The notes under the pieces: generated by a model
What the model saw: only the letters and a program-made list of their open reading frames with translations
Told to the model about the DNA's origin: nothing
Database searches by the model: none
In this document: piece by piece, positions 1-12,414 of the stretch
Layout of the letters: every line of letters begins with the position of its first letter
Position numbering within the stretch: the first letter of the stretch is position 1
Position numbers and translations under genes: made by a program
NCBI GenBank assembly: GCA_941918925.1
Contig: OW799236.1
Location: forward strand, 100,022,562-100,086,561
Length of the DNA: 64,000 nt
Reading direction: 5' to 3'
From: Phyto melanocephala
Lineage: Eukaryota > Arthropoda > Insecta > Diptera > Rhinophoridae

Positions 1-102
1 AGATCGTTTTGTTTTGTATTTAGTGTGCTTTAAAAGTAAAAAGTATAAGCCGAGACACAGAATTTATCAATAATATACATATACATATATATATTTTTTT
101 AG

Positions 103-2254
103 AATATTTTGGCATATGAGATATGTTTGCAATGAGGTAAAAAAATATCCTATTTCTGAGGCCAATAATGTTCTAGTCGTTCTGAACCCTGTTGCTAATG
201 GAAAGCGGTGTGAAAAACTGGTATTTATATACAATTATTAAACTTTTGAATACATATACATATTTACTGTCTACAGACTTTATTACCTTGTGTTAAAAAG
301 CAGTATAAAAATAAGAGTGTTATATTCGGCTGTGCCGAATCTTTATAGCCTTCACCATCATGTATATACTAATGGGATTAAAAAACAATATACCCGCTAA
401 TTCGTTTTTATCACCATCTTAGATTTTAAATTTTTTCATGGTTACTAGTAAAGCTCTTTCATCATTATAAAGGGTCCGCCATCTAACTTTTTTTTCAACT
501 AGTGCTTATTTCGTGAATGGTAACACTTAGCTTATGTCTGATTTGACAGATAATTAGTTTTGTCCTTACGCTGAACGAATATGGTTGTGTATACGCTTGG
601 ACAACGCTGGGAAATATTGCGACACTACTTTGGCCGATTTTCAAAAAAATCATATTTTCAGATGAAGCTCATTTTGATCTTGGCGGGTATGTAAACAAGC
701 AAAATTGTCGCATTTGGGGCACAGAATACCCGCACGCATTCATTGAAAATCCGATACACCCACCCAAAACGAGTCACTGTTTGGTACGGATTTTGGTCCG
801 CCATTTTTCGAAAATGAGCAAGGAGTGGCCGTAGTCAATGGCGATCGTTATCGTGCCATGTTGAACGAATTTTGTTCACAAAAATTGAACAGAAGGATAT
901 TGGCAACATTTGGTTTCAACAGGGCGGCGCTACGTGCCACACAGCCGAAGCTACACTTTTTATAGCGTTTAAAAAAAAAGAAGTTATTTGGCGGACCCTT
1001 TAAAAGGTAAAAATGGAAAAATTTTTATATACTATATTTTTAAAAATGTTTATAAAGTAAAAAAATTAAGGTAATAAAGAAAACAGGTATTTGAGGGTTT
1101 AACTCTCTGCTATGTCCATGTAAAATTTTCAAACCGGCTGTATATTTAAAATATTTTGCACCACTGTGCAAATACCAATATCCACATCTATTATTATATA
1201 CATAATATGTATATAATATAATATGTATATATATATAAAATAAAAAAATTTTTAGTTCATTAAATAAATTTTTTTTTTTTAGTTTAAAAAATTTTGTGAA
1301 CCTGTTTTACATATGGCCGGATATTCGGTAGAAGTTAAAAAAACTAAACATGTTGGTCACGCAAAATCATTAATGGAGTCGCTTCAAAAACTTCCCGATG
1401 TTGTAGTTGTTGCTGGTGGAGATGGAACATCATCGGAAGTTGTTACAGGACTACTACGAAGAAATAAAGAAATATGTCCTATTTTATTTCTACCATTAGG
1501 AGAAAAAAGCGAAATTGCGTTCAGCCTAATTCAGAATGGTTCAAAAGAAAATACATTCGAGTTTGTAAAGTATTTATCGCAATGTACTCTTGCTCTAGTT
1601 CGAGGTCAAATACAACACCGTTCTGTAATAAAATATGAACTTGTTACGAATGGCAAAGATAATGAACGTAATAAACCAATTTTTGGTATAATGGGCTTAT
1701 CTTGGGGGTTACTTATGGATATAGAAATCAATAAAGATAAATACTGGTATTTTGGTGTTTTAAAACGCACCGCTTCTGTCGTGATTATGTTTTTAAACAA
1801 TAAATTAAACCATAATATATCAGCAAATCTTGTATACACACCACCATGTCCTGGATGCAATAAGTGCGAACCGTTTGCGAGGAAGAAAACATTGTTTAAT
1901 TTTTCAAAAACTATAATTCCGCCACAAAATATAAATCAAACAAAAGCACACAAAATGTGCTCAACTCAAAATTTTTTTCAATTTTGTGGCAAACAGATTA
2001 ATGTTACATGTCATCGAAATTCGAATTTATTTTTTGAATTAAACACTACTGTAATTGAGAATCTTCGTACTAAATCCATGTTTTTTGAAAATACAAATAA
2101 AATGGATAATTTAACATCACTGAAAAGCCGTAGCATCGAATTAATACCTACTCTATCTGAAAACAATGACACTTATTACATAGATGGTGAAGGATATGAT
2201 GCTCGGCCCATTAAAATATCATTTTTACCAAACAAGCTAAAATACCTCTGCTAA
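103..2254 (+). CDS. Mulk: Acylglycerol kinase / multi-substrate lipid kinase (3' part)
   Basis: Two exons are visible: 103-220 (frame ends in phase 0) and 1283-2254, ending in TAA. The first is an internal exon with an AG acceptor at 101-102, so the 5' exon(s) and mitochondrial targeting region lie left of the window. Together they give about 362 residues; the AGK family is roughly 400-420. The diacylglycerol-kinase catalytic signature is intact: an LNPVANGK-like loop in exon 1, then VVAGGDGT in exon 2. Other family marks are KYWYFG, a CPGCNKC cysteine cluster and the C-terminal block with YDARPIKISFLP. The family phosphorylates mono- and diacylglycerol in the mitochondrial intermembrane space and, in vertebrates, belongs to the TIM22 complex. 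Family membership is seen; localisation is inferred. The 1.06-kb intron holds a mariner relic and a DINE-like fragment. Confidence 0.9.
311..358 (-). repeat. DINE-1-like right-end fragment (Mulk intron)
   Basis: Contains the inverted family 3' end: TTCGGCTGTGCCGAA hairpin followed by a degraded 'tatagccttcacc'. Only the terminus is preserved. Confidence 0.7.
470..1000 (+). mobile_element. Internally deleted mariner-like element in Mulk intron
   Basis: Flanked by TA at 468-469 and 1001-1002. The terminal inverted repeats start AAGGGTCCGCCA and end TGGCGGACCCTT after one mismatch zone. Inside, the + strand encodes a broken transposase segment including FSDEAHF and YVNKQNCRIWG (first catalytic D), then degraded text resembling the FQQDGATCHT block (second D). 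The third catalytic region is missing. At 531 bp it is well below the ~1.3 kb of intact elements, so it is a deleted, non-coding copy. Confidence 0.85.
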
Positions 2255-2328
2255 TCTATTGCAAATATTTATTACTAAAAATGTTAATATTTTTTTTAAT
2301 TATTTACTAAGCAACTCTTAAATTTGTG

Positions 2329-2334
2329 AATAAA
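2329..2334 (+). terminator. Poly(A) signal of Mulk
   Basis: AATAAA lies 75 bp after the Mulk stop codon and is the first canonical hexamer downstream. It is followed by an AT-rich dinucleotide run. Position and motif fit a cleavage signal; no transcript data are available. Confidence 0.5.
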
Positions 2335-2478
2335 ATATACATATATATATATGTATAAATGTCGAAAAATCGAAATTTTTATTCAATTCCTTCTGAAATA
2401 AATAAAAAAAAAATAAATTTACGTATGAATTTAAAGTTTGGTAACCTAGCCTCTAGGCGATAATCGGTTACAAACTTA

Positions 2479-2595
2479 GGGCCGTATTCATAAAAAATAT
2501 TTTAGGTTTATTGAAGGCTTATTTGAGAAATTTCTCTACAACATCTGTCAAATAAGCCTTTAATCAGCCTAAAATATTTTTTATGAATACGACCC
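2479..2595. mobile_element. 117-bp foldback MITE, TTA target duplication
   Basis: Two arms of about 50 bp read GGGCCGTATTCATAAAAAAT and its complement with few mismatches, separated by a short centre. TTA flanks both sides (2476-2478, 2596-2598). The GGG...CCC ends and 3-bp TTA duplication fit a PIF/Harbinger-type MITE. A half copy occurs at 32105-32165. Confidence 0.85.
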
Positions 2596-2632
2596 TTATA
2601 CTACAAAAATTTAAAATGCTTTTTACCTAAAC

Positions 2633-3010
2633 CAAGGCATATCCATAAGGTATATGCAACGGCGAATTGATACAACAAAGCAACTTTTCATGGGATGTTT
2701 TATGTCAAGGCCAATTCGTATATCAGGGATGGAAAAGTTGTTTTTACATATTAAATATAATAAAATTTGATTAAAAACAGAATATAAATTTTTTAAACAC
2801 ATTATTAATGACGCAAAAGCAAAAAATATACATAAATTAAGCACATTTATTGTCAAAAAAGTACACTCAAGTTAATTGTTTAATACCGAAACCAAAATCA
2901 CATTTCCTATCCCTGCATTAATAAATGAAATCAAAGCGAATTCAACCAATTTTGACAAAATGTTTCACAATCAGCTGGGCTGATAATTTCACCTGTATGA
3001 ATTCGCCTTG
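2633..3010. mobile_element. hAT-like MITE with 8-bp target duplication
   Basis: Ends are CAAGGC... and ...GAATTCGCCTTG. An 8-bp direct repeat ACCTAAAC lies at 2625-2632 and 3011-3018. CAAGG fits the hAT terminal consensus YARNG, and 8 bp is the hAT duplication length. It shares its right end with the element at 54135-54386. It sits between Mulk and gny. Confidence 0.75.
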
Positions 3011-3669
3011 ACCTAAACTATAAAAATATAATGTAATAATATTAAATATAAAAACAAAGGAATTAAAAAAATAATAAATGACAAGAAAATTGCACAGAAA
3101 ACATAAACCAAACTAAGCAAACTTAAGATCAAGATTAAATTATGTACATGGATAAAGATGGCCATTCAAATCATTGCAAAAAGAAAAATTTTTTGAAGCA
3201 AAAAATAAAGTAAGTTAATAAAGATTAAGAATAAAGTACTATTTGCAGACAGCTCGCGAAAAAGTTTTTCCTAAAGGATTTAATATTCACATCGAACCAT
3301 ATTTTATTCTGATTTTATATAGTTTTATTTATTTACGCTAATAAAGTTGAGCTTTAAAAATCGCTATATAGCTAAAACGTAATTTTGACCACAAAACTGG
3401 TAAATAATTAACTGAATTTCCATCACTGCCGGTGTGTGACACAAACGACGGTGTAATTATATAAGGGTATAGCGTAAAAAGAGATTTTTTTTTCTTTTTT
3501 ATATATGGAGTTTGACAATTCTAGGCACTGAAATCTCTTTTTTGTATATCGAGTTTGACAAACATTGTCACACGTATAAATAATCAGCTGGCTGGCACCG
3601 AACCTGTATAAGTGTACCATGACACAAACTTGGTATTAGTTTTGTTTTACTAACTACAATTTACATAAA
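3011..3669. other. Intergenic Mulk-gny, probable gny promoter region
   Basis: AT-rich, no recognised coding sequence. It must contain the gny 5' UTR and core promoter, but I see no convincing TATA/Inr combination. Two similar segments reading 'gtttgaca' near 3512 and 3552 are too short to interpret. Confidence 0.3.
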
Positions 3670-6600
3670 ATGCACTACAATTTTGAAAATATTGCTATAC
3701 TGATAGTATTTTGTGTAGGAATAGGAATTCGCGGTATTATTTCATTAAGTTCATATTCTGGAGCTTCAACACCACCATTGTTTGGTGATTATGAAGCACA
3801 GAGGCATTGGCAAGAAATAACATATAATCTTCCGGCGAAGCAGTGGTACTCAAATTCTACAGAGAACGATTTGCTTTATTGGGGAATTGATTATCCGCCA
3901 TTAACTGCCTATCATAGTCACTTAATGGGTATTATTGCAAACCATTTGAATTCGAGTTATGTTACACTATTTAATTCTCGTGGAATCGAATCGTCGAAAC
4001 ATAAAAGTTTTATGAGACTTACAGTCTTAACAGCAGATTTACTTATATACATTCCGGCTATTACTTTTGTCATAATTTCACTGAAATCGTTAACATCAAA
4101 AGATTATATATTGCCTTCCTTGGTGCTTTTAATTTTATATCCTGGTCAAATATTAATAGACAACGGACACTTTCAATACAATAATATATCACTTGGACTA
4201 TTTATTTTGTGTGTTGGATGTATACTACAAAAACGTCATAATTTGGCCAGTTTGTTTTTCTCCTTAGCGTTGAATTACAAGCAAATGGAGTTGTACCATG
4301 CTCTACCAGTTTTTGTATATCTTCTTAGGGCATCGTGCTCAGAAAAGTCGTAAGTATAATAAATTAACTACTAGAGACTCGACCACCTTAACTGGCTTTA
4401 ATCTACTTTACAAACGCAAGTCTGATTTAAAATAAGGTCCTTAATACTATCTATAAAATTTTTGTTAAAATAACTAGCTACCTATTTCACAATTATATAT
4501 TCTATGTTAATTAATATCACAGATTTCAAACGATTTCACTTTTTCAAGTTTAAATCTAGTTTAACAACGCACCTCCAAATTGAAAAAAAATATGTAGATA
4601 GATAGAGAATTAAAAATAATAAGAAAATTTAAAGTGGTAATATTCTCGGAAACGCTTAGTTTACGTGATAAAGACCTGAATTTTGCATATACAATATCGG
4701 ACAAAACTATTTATTTATTATACCCTTCACACAGTGAAAAAGGGTATATATAAGTAGGTTTGTCATTCCGTGTGAAACTTCTACAATTTTCATTTCCCAC
4801 CCCATAAAGTATATATTTTCTGAAAGCTTATTAATAGGGGAGTCGATTAAGCTCTGTCAGTCTGTCCGTGTGTATGTTGAAATCAACTTTTTGGACCCGG
4901 GTGAGGTATTAAAATATCAGAAATATTCGGGAGTAGATCGGTATTGAAAATCAGAAACATCTGTACATAAACAACTGAGATATGAGCAAAAACCTACGAC
5001 CACCTCGATTTTTTTTTTCACAAAAACAACATTACAACAACAACATATATACATACAAACGTGTATACTGGTTAGGGAAAACGTGGCATCGAATCCCAAC
5101 TGAGCCAAAAAAAATTTTTTTTTATATTTTTTTTAATTCTTTTTTTATTTTTTATTTAATATATTATTTATATTTTTATTATTATTTTTTTTAATTTTTT
5201 TATTTTTTTTTTGTTTAATATTTATTATATATATTTTAATTATTTTTTTTAAATTTTTTTTTATTTTTTTTTTTAACATACATATATACGTAAATTTATA
5301 ATTTTACAATGGGATGTTTTTATATAATTATGTTTTTTATATGTATATACGTATTTCATATGGGATAAATGGTGATACAATCTACTGTTATTGCATGACT
5401 ACACGTTGTGAAGGGTATATAAGATTCGGCACGGCCGAATATAGCGCTATTACTTGTTTTATTCCAACACTTCGACCCACCTGGTCAAAAATTAAACAAA
5501 ATATAACCTATAACCTTTCGTAGGATAGACCTAGAACACTGGTAAAAAAAATTTTAGAAATTGAATAGGTAGTTTCGAAGAGATTTATAACATACAAACA
5601 CACATTTCCTCTTTACTATATCAAGTAGTGTAGATTGCAGTTATTTTATACCCTTTTTCTTTCTTTTTATATATTCAGCCGAAATTTATCGTACAATCGA
5701 CCAACAAAATTTGTAAGAATTCCTTCTCTTGTACTTCTTTTCTGTATGCAACATGTCTTGGTGCAATCTTTAACCATGTCCGTTTGAAACTGCACTAAGA
5801 CTTTCGAGGGAATGTAGTTTTAAGGTATTGGAAGCCTTCATCATCCTTATTCATTGCCTTCTCAAAGTCATAACATCATATTTACGTAGTTTTCTTTCAT
5901 GTTTGTTGCATGTGCCACTGGAACGGATAGATATTTATTGTCACTGTGAATTAAAACGGTTTTCAATTTAGTCTTGGATAAATCAATATAGTGAAACCTA
6001 GTTCATTTAGATCAGAATCCTACTAATATAATAAATGTGAATGTTTGTATGTTTGGATATTTGTTACTCAATCACGCAAAAACGGCTAAACGGAACTAAA
6101 TCAAATTCGGCACATAGATAGATAACAACCTAGATTAACACATAGGCTACTTTTTAGCGCGATAATAAAGCGAAGTAGTTGGCAAACTCATCATAACACA
6201 TCCTAAACGGGTTGTTTGTTTTGTAAATATTTTTATTTTTGTTGTTAATACTAAGTCTACCTTTTATCCCAATAAATACGCAGAAACTTTAGCTAAATAT
6301 AAGAAAGAAAAAAAACTACTGGGTTAAATTTCTTACCAAACATTGCGTTTCAGTTTTAGATATTAAGTACTATGTTAATAGTATAGGTGTCTTTACTTGC
6401 TCGTGTGTAATATAGATGTCTTCACTTAATCGCGAATAAAATCAACATTTATCAAACGGTTTTTGTGTTTATAGCTTATTTTATTTGCAATATTTCACCT
6501 TTCATGAAAAACCGATAAAAAAGTGAATAATTTCTAAACAAAAAATATGACTTAAAGGAAATTTTATTGATAACCATTTGCTGGTATTTTTATCAAAATC

Positions 6601-9600
6601 GGACAAATCACTCTCAGGTTATTAGTGAATGTATCAGTATAACCGACTTATTTCAAGCGAAATATTAGGAATGTCCATAAAAAAAATCTGAGTCGGATAA
6701 AAAAAAACTAAAAAAGGATTTAAATCTAGCACGTTTAAAATTTTTATAGTCCACATATTTTTATTTAATGGCGATTTTTGCTCCAGACCATTGTTATTAC
6801 TTATGTCTTGCATATTTGTATATAACAATGGTCACAAGTAGAAAGGCCCTAACTCGTATTTTGAGTGATTCGAATACATTTCATTACTCTTAAAAAATGT
6901 CTCCAAAGCGAATGCGCGATGCTCACTCGACCAGTTCGACATCTTGACTGACAAAGCAGCACAATCGATAATTCCAGCGGCGCCACCCTTAATCCGCACC
7001 GTTTATTACTTTTTGAAATAATCGTATTTTAAAATATAATTTTTTTTTATTAATTCTTCATTTACATAACCGAGCCTATGAGGCCATATATGGTTAATAA
7101 AAGCTACTTATTATAAAAAAAATATTTCTATATAGACAATAAATAATATGTATAATTTTGCCACCAGACACCCTGTATAAGCTCAATTCCTACTAAGAAA
7201 ATAAAGGAATTAATTAAAATTTTTGAGATATTTATATATGTATTTTTTTAAACAGTTATTTTATTACAAATAACTTTTTTTTTTAATTTGCATAATTTTA
7301 GGATTTCAAAAAACCTGTTTAATTTGATTCAAGTTGCATGCATTACTGTTACAACTTTTCTTTTACTTTGGTTACCATGGACTTCATCACTAGATTCGTT
7401 AACCACTACTTCTCTTCGACTTTTTCCATTAAACAGAGGAGTGTTTGAGGACAATGTGGCAAATGTGTGGTGTGCATTAAACGTAATTTATAAATTAAGG
7501 TATTTATTTGTTTTAACATAAAATTTTTAATAATTTATAAATTTTTGCAGACATCCTAACATATTAGACATTTTCCGAATAGATTCTATAATTTTTATGC
7601 CCTTCACACGACAGTTTAAAAGCGTATATGTAGCCTTGTCATTCCCATATATTTTCTGAAGGTTTATGTATAGAGGAGTCGATTAAGTCTGTCCGTGTGT
7701 TGGTTGAAATCCACTTTTAGAAGCAACTACATGTTCCCCAGACCTGTGTATGGTATTAATCTTTTAAAAATATCCGGGAATGAATCGCCATTGAAAGTCA
7801 GCAAAATCTCCCCATAACTTTCTGAGATATGAGCAAATAAATGCGACTATCTCTGTTTTTTTGCCATATTTTTAACACTAAAATTAAAATTTTTTAGCCA
7901 AATAATAAGTTAAAGGTACCTTTGTTACTATTTGTAGATATAATATGCCTCTAGAGATATTCGTGAAAAATTTTGGATAATTCAGGCTCTAATCGCTAAA
8001 GTTATAGGCAAACAATTTTTTTTAATATACATATATTCCAAAAATTTACAAACGAAAACCAAATTTTTTCAGATTCTAGACAACCAAGACAGTCAATATT
8101 GGTATCATCTGAAAGGACTTGACTAGCGCAATATAGAGCACTATAAATAAAATTAAAATTTATGACGGCCGCCACTACAAAATGGCGAACAATAAATTTA
8201 TATATGGGCCAAATTTGGTATTTTAAAATGTAACTCTTTCAACCCCCATAATATTGGTATGAAATGAAATGAATGAAATGCAAGGGCTTGACCAGTAGAA
8301 AACAATAAATTATTGAAAAATGTAAAATCCAAGATTTCGTCTAAAACAAAATGGCGGAAAATTTTTTCTTAACCCTGTCAATATGGGTATTAAATGACTA
8401 GTAGAATACAAACTATTTAAAAATTCAAAACCAACGTTGGCGTCGGAAATAGTAAAGAAAAATGGCGTATAACATGAAATCTAGTTTAAGCTACGACGTG
8501 GGATTATACCTATGTACATAATGGTGAAGGGTATTATCAGATTCGGCACGGCCGAATATAGCACTCTTACTTTTTAGATATACCATTTTATACAAAAAAT
8601 GGCTTTCACATAAATTTAAAATTTTTTTTTTTTAAGAGTAAATCTTCAAAATAACCAAATGGCATTAATATGTTTGACAGCAACTTTGTTAGCTATACTA
8701 CCTACAAACTTGAATCTGTTTTTTAACTGCAAAACAAAAACTTTCTTATACACGTTGGTCAATACATCATTATCATTTTTTCTACTATCGTTTCAAGTAA
8801 GTAAAAATGTTACAAAATATTATTTTATTATTAACTTTTTCAGAAATATAATTATATTGTGCATATGTATATATTTAAATTGTTAAGACAACACTAAAAC
8901 TGATATTTTGTAAATATAACGGAAAACTAAGGTGACACATCCACTTTAACGTCCACCTTCCATATAACGCTTTATTACAAATTCATAAATTTTCTCTATG
9001 AACAAAGACTTTGGAAGAATAAAGGACTTATATTGAAATATCTAAGTTAAATTTACCAGCAGAAACTACTTTAACACGCCTACTTCAACGCCCATTTCTC
9101 ACATAATTTAGTATGGAAATCAAAAGCTCATAAAACTGACAGAATTAGATGTAGGATAATGAAATGTTGCATATATACATTTCTCGTCAATATAAGTATA
9201 ATTTTAAAAAAATTGGGTTTAAACCAATTTACACAAAATTTTTGGTGGGAATCAAAAACTCGGTACAGCCGAATATAGTGCTCTTACTTGTTATTTTCGA
9301 GTTTTGTATTTTTATGCATATAAATATGTATGTAATTAATTGCTTATTTATTTGCTGCGCATAAAACATTAGTGCATTATGTAAATATTATTACATTTAT
9401 ACCTTTTATAAACGTTGGTTTATTTTCCAGAATTCTTTTGTGTTGCAAATGATAACGCTTAAAATGTATATAATAATTATACAAGTAAGAGCACTTTATT
9501 TATTTAAACACACTTCACTTATTGTTATATACCTTTATTATTAAACTCACTTTGACACACTTAACAAGCTTTACTGTTAAACTGACTATGTTAGCTGTGT

Positions 9601-10582
9601 TGTTTGACTATTTATAGAGGTGGTCAGTAACATTCCACGAAGTTCTTGCATGTAAATACCAGTACATTCTGGTAAATTACTGGAAGACCGTTACATTTTA
9701 ATTAAGACGTATTGTTAATGTTAAGTAATATGCAGGAAAAATAAATGTGCCTTAAAGTATGCTGCACATAATAACCTCGGCCGTATATTACTTAACATGA
9801 TAGTCGAACAACCAGACAACCAAATTAAATGTAAAATGCATTTAAACGACTATAAATAAAACTACTGTAACTTAAACTATTGTAAATTAGACTAATAAAA
9901 TTATCATGTAAATCAAACTATTTATGTATATTTAAATCTGTAACAATATACATATGTATATACGTGAGTGTACGTTTTTAGTTAATTAAATTTAAAAAAT
10001 TATTATGTTGCCTTTTTCTTTTTTAACCTTGGTTAGAAATTTTTATAAAACTTGGTTTAACAACATTTTAAAATAATTTTTAATATAACTTATACTGTAT
10101 TATGATTTTTATTTTCTTTACAGGTTCATGAAAAATCTATACTTTTGTGTGCAATACCTGCCTGTTTTATACTAAAAGAAATGCCTTTCGGTGTTATATG
10201 TTTTTTGAAAATATCTATACTTAGCTTATTTCCTTTACTAATTAAAGACAATTTATCTATTGTATATTTTTGTATGATTATTTCTTATGATATAATATTT
10301 AAGTATTTAATGCAACTGGATTATGGTATAAAAAAACATAGTTTTGTTTTATCATTGGCCATGGATATTTTAGATATTATAATTTTAATAACGTCATTCG
10401 CAATTTTATATATTCCATGCCCAACTCGATTTCCTTTTTTATGGTCATTTGCAATTTCTTTTTTTTGTTGTATATTTTTTATCCTCTTTTTGTTTGTATC
10501 AAATATTTTTCAATACAATTATGTCCTTACACTGCAAAAATATAAATTTAATGTTAAGAAAATTTTAAATAAATATATTTAA
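3670..10582 (+). CDS. gny: ALG6 dolichyl-P-Glc:Man9GlcNAc2-PP-dolichol alpha-1,3-glucosyltransferase
   Basis: Complete four-exon gene: 3670-4349, 7302-7499, 8637-8796, 10124-10582 (1,497 bp, 498 aa; human ALG6 is about 507). Donors and acceptors are GT/AG and phases 2-2-0 match across introns of 2.95, 1.14 and 1.33 kb. It is a polytopic ER membrane GT57 enzyme that adds the first glucose to the lipid-linked N-glycan precursor. Seen: a hydrophobic N-terminus; GDYEAQRHW with the expected catalytic Asp; WGIDYPPLTAYHS; HFQYNN; NYKQMELYHALPVF at the end of exon 1; LFPLNRGVFEDNVANVWC in exon 2; and SFQ|VHEKSIL across intron 3. Exons 3-4 supply hydrophobic segments and a basic C-terminus. The start ATG is the first in frame. 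Introns hold repeats but no exon is visibly broken. Confidence 0.93.
4717..5457 (+). repeat. DINE-1-like A copy in gny intron 1
   Basis: Near full length. 5' hairpin TATACCCTTCACACAGTG...AAGGGTATA; the CCCATAAAGTATATATTTTC and GAGTCGATTAAGC landmarks; a central T-rich low-complexity block (about 5107-5275); 3' hairpin TTCGGCACGGCCGAA and terminal TTACTTG. Confidence 0.85.
5690..6807 (-). pseudogene. Element X relic 1 (unclassified DNA-transposon protein)
   Basis: On the minus strand, broken frames encode IDLSKTKLKTVLIHSDNKY, then SVPVAHATNMKENY, then after an internal deletion a block reading KAMNKDDEGFQYLKTTFP. I recognise this as a repetitive protein found in many arthropod genomes but cannot name its superfamily. 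The outer end (about 6600-6807) is homologous to the termini of X relic 2 and of the 678-bp MITE at 34676. A Helitron (6018-6296) interrupts it. Not functional. Confidence 0.65.
6018..6296 (+). mobile_element. Short non-autonomous Helitron, 3' end eroded
   Basis: Starts A^TCCTACTAATATAATAAATG, identical to the 5' end of the intact copy at 11100-11384 in inverse orientation. The two agree over almost the whole length, but here the 3' CTAG end has decayed. It lies inside element X relic 1. Confidence 0.75.
7596..8570 (+). repeat. DINE-1-like C copy in gny intron 2
   Basis: About 975 bp. Diverged 5' end (TATGCCCTTCACACG), shared GAGTCGATTAAG..GTCCGTGTG block, a core that differs from subfamily A (no poly-T block), and the standard 3' hairpin TTCGGCACGGCCGAA with CTCTTAC. 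It occupies most of intron 2. Confidence 0.8.
8929..9290 (+). repeat. DINE-1-like B fragment in gny intron 3
   Basis: The 3' part of subfamily B (compare 32198-33290): CCATATAACGCTTTAT block, 'atctaagtt', then the terminal hairpin as CGGTACAGCCG and CTCTTACTTG. Confidence 0.7.
9295..10123. other. Remainder of gny intron 3
   Basis: AT-rich. A weak inverted pair around TTAAGTAATAT (near 9720 and RC near 9790) is visible, but no element can be delimited. It ends in a good acceptor TTTACAG at 10117-10123. Confidence 0.3.
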
Positions 10583-10633
10583 AGTAGTTTTTAAACTTTT
10601 TTATTTCTTGGGATTAGTGTGAGACAGTATATC

Positions 10634-10872
10634 TTCCAAAATCTTTGTCCATAGGGGAATTATATGAATTTAAGATAAAGCGTTATATGGGAGATAGGCG
10701 TGTCACATTCATTTTCTGGAATTATAATAACATTGACCAGAACATATGCGAAATTTCATCATCAAACCTCTAATGTTTACGGTTTTATGAGCTTTTAAAT
10801 TTCATTGATTGTAGAAAATGTAAGAAGTGGGCTTTAAAGTAGTGGTATCGAAGTAGTTTCTGCTAATGAAGT
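10634..10872 (-). repeat. DINE-1-like B fragment downstream of gny
   Basis: Inverse of the subfamily B interior (GCGTTATATGGGAG, CTTTGTCCATA, TCTGCTAATGAA). Neither terminus is kept. Confidence 0.6.
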
Positions 10873-11099
10873 CAACAAAATGCCTTTTAATTAAACTGTA
10901 CCAAATAACAAAACAACAAGTAAAATATTCATATACATATGTATACTTTCTTATCAGTACACTATTTTAACAAAGAAACATATCATTATCAAACCGTACA
11001 AATACCAGAAATATATGAATAATCGCGGTACTTATCTTATTCTCGTCAGGCGGAACACCAGTTATTTAGAGAAATAATTAAATAAAGAAATATTTTAAA

Positions 11100-11384
11100 C
11101 TAGCTTGTGCCCGCGACTTCGTCTGCGTAGTTATCGGGATAAAAGGTAGACTTAGTATTAACAACAAAAATAAAAATATTTACAACACAAACAACCCGTT
11201 TAGGATGTGTTATGATGAGTTTGCAAACGACTTCGCGTTATTATCACGATAAAAAGGAGCCTATGTGTTAATCTAGGTTGTTATCTATCTATCTATGTGC
11301 CAAATTTCATTTAGTTCCGTTCAGCCGTTTTTGCGTGATTGAGTAACAAATATCCAAACATTCACATTTATTATATTAGTAGGA
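11100..11384 (-). mobile_element. 285-bp non-autonomous Helitron with intact termini
   Basis: Read on the minus strand it starts TCCTACTAATAT and ends CACAAGCTAG, with A before and T after: the canonical A^TC...CTAG^T Helitron insertion. It has no coding capacity. It is an inverted sister of 6018-6296. Confidence 0.85.
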
Positions 11385-11394
11385 TATTTATTTA

Positions 11395-11600
11395 AAAATT
11401 ACTTCTTATTAACATAGATACAGTCATCAGTTATATTCACACAAATATCCAAAATAAAATACAAAGAAACAACAAAACATTCGTAAAGTTCTCTTGTAAT
11501 TTTATAAGGATCAAAATTGGCGCAGTCGGTAGAATAACAACAATTTGTTATTCGAAAATAAAAACCTACAAAACAACCACCAACAGATTTTAATTAACCG
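11395..11600 (+). repeat. LTR end plus primer-binding site relic (gypsy group)
   Basis: TGGCGCAGTCGGTAG at 11518-11532 matches the tRNA primer-binding site used by 17.6/297-like gypsy elements, and the preceding bases read ...AAAATT as expected at such an LTR 3' end. No second LTR or coding region is seen nearby. Assignment rests mainly on the binding site. Confidence 0.5.
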
Positions 11601-11701
11601 AATATCAGTTATAAAAATCAACAAACATTGACGTTCTTGCAAACAATAAAACAGCTTGAAAGAAGAAATTTACTACTGAACGGATATCAGTAAAAGAAGA
11701 C

Positions 11702-11832
11702 AATATGAAGTAATACAAATATGACTGATATGCAACCACTTTGAATTGGTCCATTGTGTGGCTTAAATATTTTAAAATAATGGGCCAATTCAAAATGGTT
11801 GCATATCAGTCCTATTTGTACTATTTCATATT
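11702..11832. repeat. Foldback repeat with 54-bp arms
   Basis: Arms 11702-11755 and 11779-11832 are inverted copies with few mismatches, for example GACTGATATGCAACCA against TGGTTGCATATCAGTC, around a 23-bp loop. A related 'tactttgaattggcc' block lies near 12163. No clear target duplication. Confidence 0.7.
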
Positions 11833-12414
11833 ATTTTATGCATGCATAAAATTTTTGTTAGTAATTTCCATAAAAAAAAAAAAATAATAATATGACTTAA
11901 CACATTTGTTTCCTATGTATAAGAAATCGTTTATGTCATATTTTTAACCATACTGTCTCTCAGAGAGAATTTCTTCGCTTCTCACCTCTCGGCGAGAATA
12001 TTTTCTATTTTCTTCTTTCCTGTATATATAACATTTTTAACAGCGTCATCTCTTTGTCTTCTTTCTTGTATTAAATACATAATTTGTTAACAAAAGGTGT
12101 TCAAAGTCACTAGTCATATTAATATGAATTATATGACATAGTATAATATGAGAGTCTACTTTGAATTGGCCTAATGTATATACTTTAAAGTATGTATATA
12201 TGTGTATATAATTTTTAGATTTTTAAAGTTTGTGAAACCAATAATATTTGTAAAATATTATATACATATATATTATATTAAACATATATTGTGAAGAAAA
12301 TAAACCATACACTAAATAAATTCTGCTGTGATACCCTTCCAAAAGTTTATAGTGTTAAAAATAATTTCTTCTCAAATTATTGTTACATCTGCGTTTCTTT
12401 TTCGTCTTATATAT

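Noticed and set aside
1606..1860. Minus-strand frame inside Mulk exon
   Set aside because: Shadow of the well-supported kinase coding strand.
7500..7521. gny exon 2 continuing past 7499 to a stop at 7521
   Set aside because: Reading through ends after YLFVLT, whereas splicing at GT 7500-7501 to AG 8635-8636 restores the ALG6 alignment in phase.
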